This document shows, piece after piece, positions 44,171 to 51,428 of a stretch of 53,274 nt of DNA. The notes under the pieces were generated by a model. The model worked only from the letters and a program-made list of their open reading frames with translations. It was not told the origin of the DNA and ran no database searches. Location of the stretch: NCBI GenBank assembly GCA_016937035.1, contig JAFGWS010000110.1:1-53274 (forward strand), read 5' to 3'. Within the stretch, counting starts at the first letter, position 1. Each line of letters opens with the position of its first letter. The DNA is from Pontiellaceae bacterium. GTDB taxonomy: Bacteria; Verrucomicrobiota; Kiritimatiellia; Kiritimatiellales; Pontiellaceae. The position numbers and the translations under genes were made by a program.

Positions 44171-45103
44171 TCACTCTGGTTTTGAGCGGTCCTTGACGAT
44201 AAAGCCGGGGCGCATCTTTACCTCGTCGTAGATGCGGGCGACATATTCGCCGACGAGGGCGATGGCGCAGAGGATCAGGCCGCCGAGTCCGCTGACGAGG
44301 ATGACCAGCGTGGTGAAGCCGGTAAAGGCGCTCTCGTAGCCGAGCAAGCGCTTGCACAGGAAGTAGAGCGCGAGCGCGAACGAGGCGAGGGCGGTACACA
44401 GGCCGATCCCGCCGAGCAAGCGGATCGGTCTGTAGGAAAAGCTCAGCACACCGTCGATCGCATATTTCATCAGGTGCTTGAGGGTTTGCTTGGGGGCGCC
44501 GGCAGCGCGGTCGTCGCGGGTATATTCGACAAATGCCTGCTGGAATCCGATCCAGCTGTAGAGGCCGGGCAGGAAGCGGTTTCGCTCCGGCAGCTTCTTG
44601 AGTTCATCCACCGCCGCGCGGTCGAGCAGGCAAAAGACGCCGATGTCGGGCGGAATGGGGAAGTCGATGGTGTAGCGGAAGAGCTTGTGGAAAAGCTCGA
44701 AGCCAATTCGGCGCAGCCCCTTTTCCGCGCGGTCGGTGCGGCGGGCAAAGACCACCTGGTTCCCTTCCTTCCATGAAGCGATCATTTGCGGAATCAGCGC
44801 CGGCGGATCCTGCATGTCGGCGTCCATCACCACCACGGCGTCGCCGCGCGCATGGGCGATGGCGGCGGTGACGGCCGCCTGATGGCCAAAATTGCGCGAA
44901 AGATCGATCCATTCGATTTCCGGATGGCGGGTCCGTTCGTCGCGGACAATCTCCAGCGTGGCGTCGCTCGACCCGTCGTTCACCAGCACCAATTCCCATG
45001 AAAGCTGCTGTTCCGACATCTCTTTGGCGACGGCTTGGATAAACACTTTAATGCCCTGCTCTTCATTATAGACTGGTGCAACAATGCTGATCGTAGGTTT
45101 CAT
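44171..45103 (-). CDS. GtrB/ArnC-like polyprenyl-phosphate glycosyltransferase (GT2)
   Basis: 310 residues. The GT2 domain (1-215) starts [19 protein letters not shown], has [14 protein letters not shown] and the DAD metal motif in [11 protein letters not shown]. Two C-terminal membrane helices (about 225-250 and 260-290) match the GtrB/ArnC/DPM1 type that charges undecaprenyl phosphate with a sugar. The GT39 gene of this operon is a plausible user of that lipid-linked sugar. ATG 45103 is used; the longer open frame overlaps the toxin gene. It lies two bases after the VapC-like stop and so may be read through with the toxin-antitoxin pair. Confidence 0.87.
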   Translation of the reverse strand: MKPTISIVAPVYNEEQGIKVFIQAVAKEMSEQQLSWELVLVNDGSSDATLEIVRDERTRHPEIEWIDLSRNFGHQAAVTAAIAHARGDAVVVMDADMQDPPALIPQMIASWKEGNQVVFARRTDRAEKGLRRIGFELFHKLFRYTIDFPIPPDIGVFCLLDRAAVDELKKLPERNRFLPGLYSWIGFQQAFVEYTRDDRAAGAPKQTLKHLMKYAIDGVLSFSYRPIRLLGGIGLCTALASFALALYFLCKRLLGYESAFTGFTTLVILVSGLGGLILCAIALVGEYVARIYDEVKMRPGFIVKDRSKPE

Positions 45104-45105
45104 GG

Positions 45106-45543
45106 CTATTGTCCAATTAACGGATTGCGTGTTTTGAGCCCGGCGAACCGCGAAAAATCGCGGTCGGCGGTCCATAATTCCGAGACGCCGTACTGGATGC
45201 AGATGGCGGCAATCCGCGCGTCGTGAATCATTGGACCTTTGATGTTTCCATTTCTGGACAGTCTACAGAGGATTTCAAAGTAGCCAGGGCCCTCTCCGAT
45301 CGTCACACATGAGGGCGAGTCGACCCATGCCTGAATGGATTGCAGGGCAAGATCAAGAGGGGACGGGGGATCATAGATCCTCGGATGGGTTGTGATGGAA
45401 ATAAATTCATGGATGCATGGCCAAGGGATGCCCCAACGTATGCTGCCTTCGGCCAGGTTGCAAACCGCCTGCAATGCGCGTTCGTGAAAATCCGAATCAC
45501 TTCTGTGGGCATAAACCAGCAGGTTGGTGTCTACGGCAATCAT
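45106..45543 (-). CDS. vapC: PIN-domain toxin, VapC type
   Basis: 145-residue PIN ribonuclease. The conserved acidic residues are present: VDTNLLVY with Asp5, a Glu in IHEFISI (about 46), the Asp in IHDARIAAI (about 107) and TADRDFSRF (about 126-128). VapC toxins cut RNA, often tRNA or rRNA, until neutralised by the antitoxin. It follows the antitoxin gene with a 4-base overlap (ATGA), the usual order. Confidence 0.87.
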   Translation of the reverse strand: MIAVDTNLLVYAHRSDSDFHERALQAVCNLAEGSIRWGIPWPCIHEFISITTHPRIYDPPSPLDLALQSIQAWVDSPSCVTIGEGPGYFEILCRLSRNGNIKGPMIHDARIAAICIQYGVSELWTADRDFSRFAGLKTRNPLIGQ

Positions 45544-45785
45544 AAACCATGACCTTCATACGCACTGTTTCGAATCGTCTCCCATGAACTATCTCTGAAT
45601 GCCGGAGAAAGGCCGTTGCCGCCAAAGACAACCGGTTTTATGGGTTTTCTGTTTAGGTTTTCCCGCTCATCAAGCACCTTGGCTAAACCTTCCTCGACAA
45701 GGCTGCGAAGTGACTGGTGTTGCTCATGGGCAACCCGCTTCGCCTGTCTTAACAAGGGGTCTGATATTTCAATGGTCGTTTTCAT
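45540..45785 (-). CDS. vapB: RHH-type antitoxin, VapB type
   Basis: 81 residues. MKTTIEISDPLLRQAKRVA is a ribbon-helix-helix DNA-binding start (beta strand then helix), followed by SLRSLVEEGLAKVLDERE; the C-terminal tail (GGNGLSPAFRDSSWETIR) would bind the toxin. It probably represses its own promoter in the 49-base gap to the GT39 gene. An ATGA overlap couples it to the toxin. Confidence 0.85.
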   Translation of the reverse strand: MKTTIEISDPLLRQAKRVAHEQHQSLRSLVEEGLAKVLDERENLNRKPIKPVVFGGNGLSPAFRDSSWETIRNSAYEGHGL

Positions 45786-45834
45786 GAAATCAGGTTGGCC
45801 TATATTGCAATATTGTCAAGCCCGTAAATATGGG

Positions 45835-47322
45835 TCATTTTGTCGGGGAGGGCGGAATATAGGCAAGGCCGTAGAGGCCGGCTTTCCCATCGGTCCGCCG
45901 CGGCCAGGGGATGATCAGGTCGGGAAGTGGTTCGATGGTTTCAAAGGCGGTGACGATTTGCGGAAACTGCTGTTCGATGCTTTTTTGATTGGTGCGTTCG
46001 TGGTCGCGGTTGCGCTGCCAGAATACCAGCGCACCATGCTTGCGGACCTCGTCTTCCGTGAGGAAGGTGGCGAGTTTGAAGTCCCCTTCAATGACCACGG
46101 CCGGCTCCGATTCTCCGTAGGTGTTGACAATGCCGCCGAACCATTCATCCGCAATGATGTAGCAGAACGGTTCATCGCTGATTTCCGTCCAGACCTTTTC
46201 CACCGCTTCCGCCAGCTCCGGGCCGGGATAGTTGACGCGGTGCGGTTTGTCACGCAATACCGGGCTCAATCCATAGACAACGATGTAGGCGGCGGCGTAG
46301 AGGATCGACGCGCCGACCACGGTCCATAAAAACGGGCGCGGATGCTCGGCAATCGGATAGCGGCGAACCAGCCAGAGTCCGATAGCCAGCGGAAAAGGGG
46401 CGGCCCACATGGTGACCGGTGCCATGCCGGTTGCGAGGGCGATGAGGGCCAGGAAAAGATAGGCCCCGAAGGCGAGGGCGGCGACATCGCTCGTCCGGTC
46501 GGCGCGCGCCGCGGTTTTGCGGCCATAGAACACGGCCAGTCCCAGCGCCGGCAAGAGGATGCCGGCCTGCCCGAGGACAAACTCGACCGGGTGCCAGAGG
46601 TGGTGCCACCATGGATGCTCACCGCCGCCGCGGCCGAGGCCGTAGCGGATGGTGATCCAGTCGTGGTTCATCATCCAGAGCAAATGCGGGATGAAGAGCA
46701 GGATTGCAATAAACCCAGCTACATAGAGACCCGGGCTCCGCAGCGCCTGTCTCAGTTCCCCTCGGAACCACCAAGTCGCAAAGAGCGGAACAAGCATGAA
46801 GACGGCGATATATTTGGTCAGCGCTCCCAACGCAACGCAAACGCCCAAGCTGCACCAAGAGGCAACGCTCTTCCGATGCAGGCCCTTCATCCCGAAATAC
46901 CAGCCCCACGCCCAGAACGGCATCTGCACGACGTTGACGTTAAATTCCACGGCACCCAGCGTGTAGAAGAAAACCAAATCGATCGAGAGCACGGCCAGCA
47001 CGGATTGGCTGGGCGAACACGAAAGCAGTCGGGCCAGGCGATAGATCCCGAGACCAGCGATGACCACGCAGAGCTGCGCCAGGAAATAGACTCCGGCATC
47101 GCCGGCGGTCGACGAGGCGATATAAGCGAGCCATCCGCTCAGCGGCGGATGCTTGTCGTAGCCCCAGGCCCACTGGGATCCCCACATGCTGGCCTCGATG
47201 CTGTCGAGCGGCAGGCAGGTGTTGCACAGTACGGGGATCAGCGTCCACAGCGCCAGATGCGCCAGTGCCCACAGGGCGAGGATCGTGCCGTTTTTTTCGG
47301 ATAGTCGTTTTGCTGTATTCAT
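45835..47322 (-). CDS. ArnT-like membrane glycosyltransferase (GT39)
   Basis: 495-residue polytopic membrane enzyme with about ten hydrophobic segments. The first periplasmic loop has DSIEASMWGSQWAWGYDKHPPL, the acidic/His-Pro-Pro signature of PMT_2/ArnT-type transferases that use lipid-phosphate sugars. The remainder is a typical membrane domain plus a soluble C-terminal part. Together with the GtrB-like GT2 in the same operon it may add a sugar to a cell-surface glycan or lipid A in the periplasm. Its ATG overlaps the stop of the YrbL-like gene by one base (TAATG). Confidence 0.86.
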   Translation of the reverse strand: MNTAKRLSEKNGTILALWALAHLALWTLIPVLCNTCLPLDSIEASMWGSQWAWGYDKHPPLSGWLAYIASSTAGDAGVYFLAQLCVVIAGLGIYRLARLLSCSPSQSVLAVLSIDLVFFYTLGAVEFNVNVVQMPFWAWGWYFGMKGLHRKSVASWCSLGVCVALGALTKYIAVFMLVPLFATWWFRGELRQALRSPGLYVAGFIAILLFIPHLLWMMNHDWITIRYGLGRGGGEHPWWHHLWHPVEFVLGQAGILLPALGLAVFYGRKTAARADRTSDVAALAFGAYLFLALIALATGMAPVTMWAAPFPLAIGLWLVRRYPIAEHPRPFLWTVVGASILYAAAYIVVYGLSPVLRDKPHRVNYPGPELAEAVEKVWTEISDEPFCYIIADEWFGGIVNTYGESEPAVVIEGDFKLATFLTEDEVRKHGALVFWQRNRDHERTNQKSIEQQFPQIVTAFETIEPLPDLIIPWPRRTDGKAGLYGLAYIPPSPTK

Positions 47323-47897
47323 TATGCAGTTTGGTTTAGGTATCTTTTTATGAATCTCGCCGATCGCCGTTTTAATTTAAGGGTGGCGAAAAAGGGGATT
47401 TTTTCAAGGGCGAAGGTTGTTTTTGTTTTGTGGAAACTCTTGAGATCGGTGTATTTCAGCTGCAAGCCGTCCTCGGCGTGCTGGATGACAAAGTTTTTCG
47501 GGTTGAAGTCGTAAAAGCACAGCTTGTGGTGGGCGATGAGATTGAAGAACTCCAGGAATTGCCGCCGCAGGTTTTCATCTGTCTTTTCTGTCCGCAGGAA
47601 TTCGCTGAACGACGGGGATATGGTTCCGTCGGCATTCCGGACCAGTTCGCAGACCAGCGCCTCTCCTTCGCTGGTGACGGCCAGTTCCGGATCACATTGA
47701 GCGAGATAGTCGCCCAGCTCAATGCGTACGGCCCGATAGGCTTGGAGCTCGTTGGCATTCGCCGTTCCCGGCCTCTTTTCGATTTTAAGGCACTTGCCCG
47801 GATCTCCCGGGTGACGGTAGCAGCTGCGCGTGGCGCCTTCATTGATGATCATGCTGTGGTCGAGTTGGATCATGGGTTTCCTTGGGCGTGCGATCAT
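47322..47897 (-). CDS. YrbL-family kinase-like protein
   Basis: 191 residues matching the YrbL/PhoP-regulated family (PF10707), which belongs to the protein-kinase-like clan. Visible elements: GATRSCYRHPGDPGKCLKIE with the ATP-type Lys (about 36-38), a catalytic-loop-like DFNPKNFVI (about 131-139) and a DFG-like TDLKSF (about 149). ATG 47897 overlaps the upstream fusion gene by ATGA; the longer frame upstream is only the fusion gene read in another frame. It is unusual that the preceding gene carries a second domain of the same kind. Role likely phosphorylation of a glycan or lipid, as for WaaP-like enzymes, but unproven. Confidence 0.82.
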   Translation of the reverse strand: MIARPRKPMIQLDHSMIINEGATRSCYRHPGDPGKCLKIEKRPGTANANELQAYRAVRIELGDYLAQCDPELAVTSEGEALVCELVRNADGTISPSFSEFLRTEKTDENLRRQFLEFFNLIAHHKLCFYDFNPKNFVIQHAEDGLQLKYTDLKSFHKTKTTFALEKIPFFATLKLKRRSARFIKRYLNQTA

Positions 47898-49609
47898 TTC
47901 AACTCCAGAGGAAGTTCGGGATGGTGCGCCGCAATTTTGCGGTAGAACCGCCGCACTCGTCGTTCCGCCTTCAGGCGGGCGAAGTATCGGATGGAAGAGA
48001 GCGGGACGAGTTCCTTGCCGCCGAGGCCATCGATGATGAAGAGCTTGAGGCTGCCATCGCGTTCTTCGCGGACCATGATGTCGCGCATGGTAAAGTCGCG
48101 CACGACGATGGCGGATTCCACCAAGTATGATGCAAGCTCGGTCAGTGCTGCTGCGATTCTTGCCTTGTCCGTCGATTCCAAGTGGCTGGCCAGCGTTCGC
48201 GCCGGCGTTCCGTCCTCGTTGGTTACGAAATCGAGCAGCATGGCGGGACCCAGCGATGTTTTCACCATGCCGTAAAAGCGCGGTATGTGCGACAGGTCGG
48301 TGTTCCGCTTTCTGAATTGGCGATAGGCCTGGAGATCCTTTTTGGTTTCGTCGAACGAGGAGAGTTTGCGCAGCCGCTTGTACCACTTCTTGTTTCTTTG
48401 ACGCCGCTTTTCCAAGCTGCCCGCCTTCACGATCTTGAGGCATTTGTCCGCCTGTTCGGGATGGCGGTAGGTCGCCCGGTGCGATCCTTCGGCAATGAAC
48501 AGGGACGGTTCCAGCGGGATCGGTTCAACCAGACTCGAATAGACCGACTCGGTGGAATTGACCATTTTTTCCAGCGAGAAGCGGGTGATCGCATCGGTCC
48601 GCAAATCTGTCCCTGCGGGATGGTCTCGCACAATCAGCTCCGCGAGGGCGTTTGCGTCGCCCGGCTCGAAAAAGCTGCCGTTTACCCCCTCAACGATAAT
48701 ATCTAGGGGCCCGCCGTGCCGGGTGGCGATCACCGGCGTGTTCATGGCCAGCGCCTCGACCAGCGTCAGACCGAAGCTTTCCGGCTTTTTGGAACAGGAG
48801 ACGACGACGGAACTGGCGGCATACAGCTCCGGCATGTGCGGGCATTCCTGGATGAAATCGATATGGCCGATTATGCCGAGTTCGCCGACGAGCTGCTGGA
48901 GTTGGCGGAAGAGCGATTGCTTGTCCTCGCGCAGGTGGCCGACCACCAGCGCCTTGATGTCTGGGCGGGTCTTCCTGGCGATCGCAATGGCGCGGATGAA
49001 CGTTTCGTAGTCCTTTAGTTCGGTAATGCGTCCGACTGACGTTATGACCCGTTTCCCCTCCAGCGCATGGTCGCGTTTCAGTTGGTCGAGCTCGCGCTGA
49101 TCAATTCGCGCCGGGTCGAATGCGGACGGATCGATGCCGCAATGGATGACGGAGATCATGTCGGATTGCACGGGATAATGCGCTTCGATGTAGTCTCTGA
49201 CCGGATGGCTCACGCAGATGACGCGGTCGCCCTTGACCATGATTCCGCTGTAGCGGTTTACGCTGTTGAAGCCATGGACCGTGGTTACCAAGGGAATATC
49301 CAGACGCTTCCGAGCGAAAAACGCAAGCCATGCGGGAACCCGGCTGTGGGCGTGGACAATGTCTGCATCCAGTTTTAAGAGTTCGGATTTAAGTTTTAAG
49401 CATCGAGGAATAAAGGTGAGCGGATTCTTGGAGCAGACATCGAGAGCGATGTGCCGTCCGCCGTCGGATTCAATCTGCGGGACGAGGGTTCCACCGGCGG
49501 AAATGACCGTGGACCGATGGCCGCTCCGCACGAGTTCGCGGTTCAGGGCAAGGACAATGGTTTCGACCCCGCCTTGGTTAAGTTCCGGTAATAGTTGAAC
49601 AACATGCAT
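47894..49609 (-). CDS. GT4 glycosyltransferase fused to a YrbL-like kinase-like domain
   Basis: 571 residues. GT4/GT-B domain (1 to about 365): VVQLLPELNQGGVETIVLAL with the Gly-rich start, HAHSRVPAWLAFFARK, GRITELKDYETFIRA and the EX7E-type PESFGLTLVEALA. After a short linker, residues about 368-560 form a YrbL-like domain: EGSHRATYRHPEQADKCLKI with Lys (about 391-393), catalytic-loop-like RDFTMRDIMV (about 505-514) and IIDGLGG (about 526). This repeats the layout of the separate YrbL downstream. The frame is continuous with no sign of an artefactual joint. It may couple glycosyl transfer with sugar phosphorylation. Four-base overlap with the next gene. Confidence 0.8.
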   Translation of the reverse strand: MHVVQLLPELNQGGVETIVLALNRELVRSGHRSTVISAGGTLVPQIESDGGRHIALDVCSKNPLTFIPRCLKLKSELLKLDADIVHAHSRVPAWLAFFARKRLDIPLVTTVHGFNSVNRYSGIMVKGDRVICVSHPVRDYIEAHYPVQSDMISVIHCGIDPSAFDPARIDQRELDQLKRDHALEGKRVITSVGRITELKDYETFIRAIAIARKTRPDIKALVVGHLREDKQSLFRQLQQLVGELGIIGHIDFIQECPHMPELYAASSVVVSCSKKPESFGLTLVEALAMNTPVIATRHGGPLDIIVEGVNGSFFEPGDANALAELIVRDHPAGTDLRTDAITRFSLEKMVNSTESVYSSLVEPIPLEPSLFIAEGSHRATYRHPEQADKCLKIVKAGSLEKRRQRNKKWYKRLRKLSSFDETKKDLQAYRQFRKRNTDLSHIPRFYGMVKTSLGPAMLLDFVTNEDGTPARTLASHLESTDKARIAAALTELASYLVESAIVVRDFTMRDIMVREERDGSLKLFIIDGLGGKELVPLSSIRYFARLKAERRVRRFYRKIAAHHPELPLELK

Positions 49610-49840
49610 GCAGGCAATTTAGCAAGTTGAAGGTTCCTTTCGATCCAATTCTTGCGAAATTGTCGCGAATAATAGGGCGCTTGATGCGGTCCTGTTCGAT
49701 TTGAAGGGCGGTGACTCTTGGCTGGCGCTATTCTATCCGAAATCATTGGGATTTGGCTGCTGAGGTCTCCGATTTTCCCCGGACGAGGGTGAGGTGGAGA
49801 AAATTGCGTTATCGCAGATGCGACGCCCTCGTCGCTTCTA

Positions 49841-51175
49841 TTATTTTCGATTTTCAATCATGTTGAGCAGTTCCTTTGCTCGGGCTTCTCCCTGCTCAAG
49901 TTGGAGAGTGCTCATTTCCCTTTTGATCGCGTCCCTTCCCGTTGTATCGGACTCACTCGACATCGCTGCAATAGAGAACCATGCATAGGCTTCCACATCA
50001 TCCTGCGGAACGCCTTGGCCATTCTGATAGCAAAGTCCGAGGTTGTGCTGAGCCTTGGCGACGCCATGCTCTGCGGCCTTGCGGTACCACTTCACCGCCT
50101 CCTCTGCATCCTGCGGAACGCCTTCGCCCAAAGCATAGCAGACCCCGAGGTTGTACTGAGCCATGATGTGGCCTTGCTCTGCGGCCTTGCGGAACCATTG
50201 CGCCGCCTCCTTGACATCGTGAGGGACACCCTCGCCAAAATCATAACAGGTGCCGAGGATGAACTGCGCCTCGGCGAAGTCCTGCTCTGCGGCCTTGCGG
50301 AACCACGTCACCGCCTCCTTGTAATTCTGAGAGACGCCTTTGCCTTGATAATAGCAGGCACCGAGGTTGTACTGAGCCATGATGTGGTCTTTCTCTGCGG
50401 CCTCGCGGAACCATTTTGCCGCCTCCTTGAGATCCTGAGGGACACCGTAGCCCGATTTATAGTAGCACGCGAGGTTGTACTGCGCATCGGTGAGGCCTTG
50501 CTCTGCGGCCTTGCGCCACCACTTTACCGCCTCCTCGTCATTCTGCGGGACACCTCGGCCAAGGGCATAGCAGATCCCAAGGTTAAATTGAGCCTCGGCA
50601 TCGCCTTCCTCTGCAGCCGTGCGGTACTCATCCGCCGCTTCAGCATCCTCCTGGAGGGTGTCTTCGCCTTTCTCATGAGAAAGCCCAAGGTCGTTCTGCG
50701 CCTCGGCGTCGCCTTGCTCTGCAGCCGTCAGGGACTCATCCGCCGCCTCAGCATTCTCCTGGAGGTTGTCTTCGCCTTTCTCATGAGAAAGCCCAAGGTC
50801 GTTCTGCGCATCGGCGTCGCTTTGCTCTGCGGCTGTGGGGTTGCCATCCGCCGCCTCAGCATGATCCTGTAGCGTGTCTTCACCTTGCTCATCAGAAAGC
50901 CCGAGGTCGTTCTGGGCATCGGCGTCGTCTTGTTCTGCGGCCGTGGGGTACTCATCCGCCGCCTCAGCATAATCCTGTAGGGTCTCTTCGCCTTTTTCAT
51001 CAGAAGGCTCAATGTCGTTCTGCGCCTCGGCGTCGCCTTGCTCTGCGGGCATGTGATGACTGTTTGCATCAGATGCAGCATCTTCGTTCGAATTGAATGC
51101 CAGTCTGTGCGAACACGAATTCAATATGACAGGCAGGATAAGCATAAGCAGCGCGGTCAGATATTTGGGTTTCAT
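49841..51175 (-). CDS. Sel1-repeat lipoprotein with acidic degenerate repeats
   Basis: 444 residues. Start MKPKYLTALLMLILPV and lipobox ILNSC (Cys21) give an outer-membrane lipoprotein; ATG 51175 is used rather than the earlier in-frame ATG, which would place a non-signal stretch first. Residues about 200-430 hold at least six 36-residue Sel1/TPR-like repeats (AEAQFNLGICYALGRGVPQ, EEAVKWWRKAAEQG). Residues about 45-195 are acidic 34-37-residue units, AEQGDAEAQNDLGLSHEKGE, that look like decayed Sel1 repeats lacking the Tyr/Gly hallmark. Sel1 lipoproteins scaffold envelope complexes. It stands alone. Confidence 0.85.
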   Translation of the reverse strand: MKPKYLTALLMLILPVILNSCSHRLAFNSNEDAASDANSHHMPAEQGDAEAQNDIEPSDEKGEETLQDYAEAADEYPTAAEQDDADAQNDLGLSDEQGEDTLQDHAEAADGNPTAAEQSDADAQNDLGLSHEKGEDNLQENAEAADESLTAAEQGDAEAQNDLGLSHEKGEDTLQEDAEAADEYRTAAEEGDAEAQFNLGICYALGRGVPQNDEEAVKWWRKAAEQGLTDAQYNLACYYKSGYGVPQDLKEAAKWFREAAEKDHIMAQYNLGACYYQGKGVSQNYKEAVTWFRKAAEQDFAEAQFILGTCYDFGEGVPHDVKEAAQWFRKAAEQGHIMAQYNLGVCYALGEGVPQDAEEAVKWYRKAAEHGVAKAQHNLGLCYQNGQGVPQDDVEAYAWFSIAAMSSESDTTGRDAIKREMSTLQLEQGEARAKELLNMIENRK

Positions 51176-51374
51176 CTCATTCTCCTCAATTAAATGGGGG
51201 TTACGCACCCATGGCAGGCCAGCCAATCAGCTATAAAACGCAGATTTTTCCTGCATAACACGCCCTCGTGATTGCTCTCTTTTCTACTCCCCAGACGGAT
51301 GGTCCACCAAGAAACCGTTTCAGGACATGAGGAGGTAAAAAGAATGAAGAGTCAAATCCTATGCCGCGAAAAAA

Positions 51375-51402
51375 AAGCCCCGCACGAAAGCGTGCGGGGC
51401 TT
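51375..51402 (-). terminator. Rho-independent terminator of htpG
   Basis: A perfect 11-bp stem, agccccgcacg/cgtgcggggct, with a 4-base loop, followed on the minus strand by at least seven T, starting about 27 bases after the htpG stop. Confidence 0.9.
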
Positions 51403-51428
51403 GGCAGTTAAACGATAATGCTTGCGGA

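Noticed and set aside
46342..47304. 320-residue plus-strand frame opposite the GT39 gene
   Set aside because: Composition is charged and low-complexity, typical of an antisense shadow of a membrane-protein gene.
49901..50872. 323-residue repetitive plus-strand frame
   Set aside because: Its periodicity is only the reverse reading of the Sel1 repeats.
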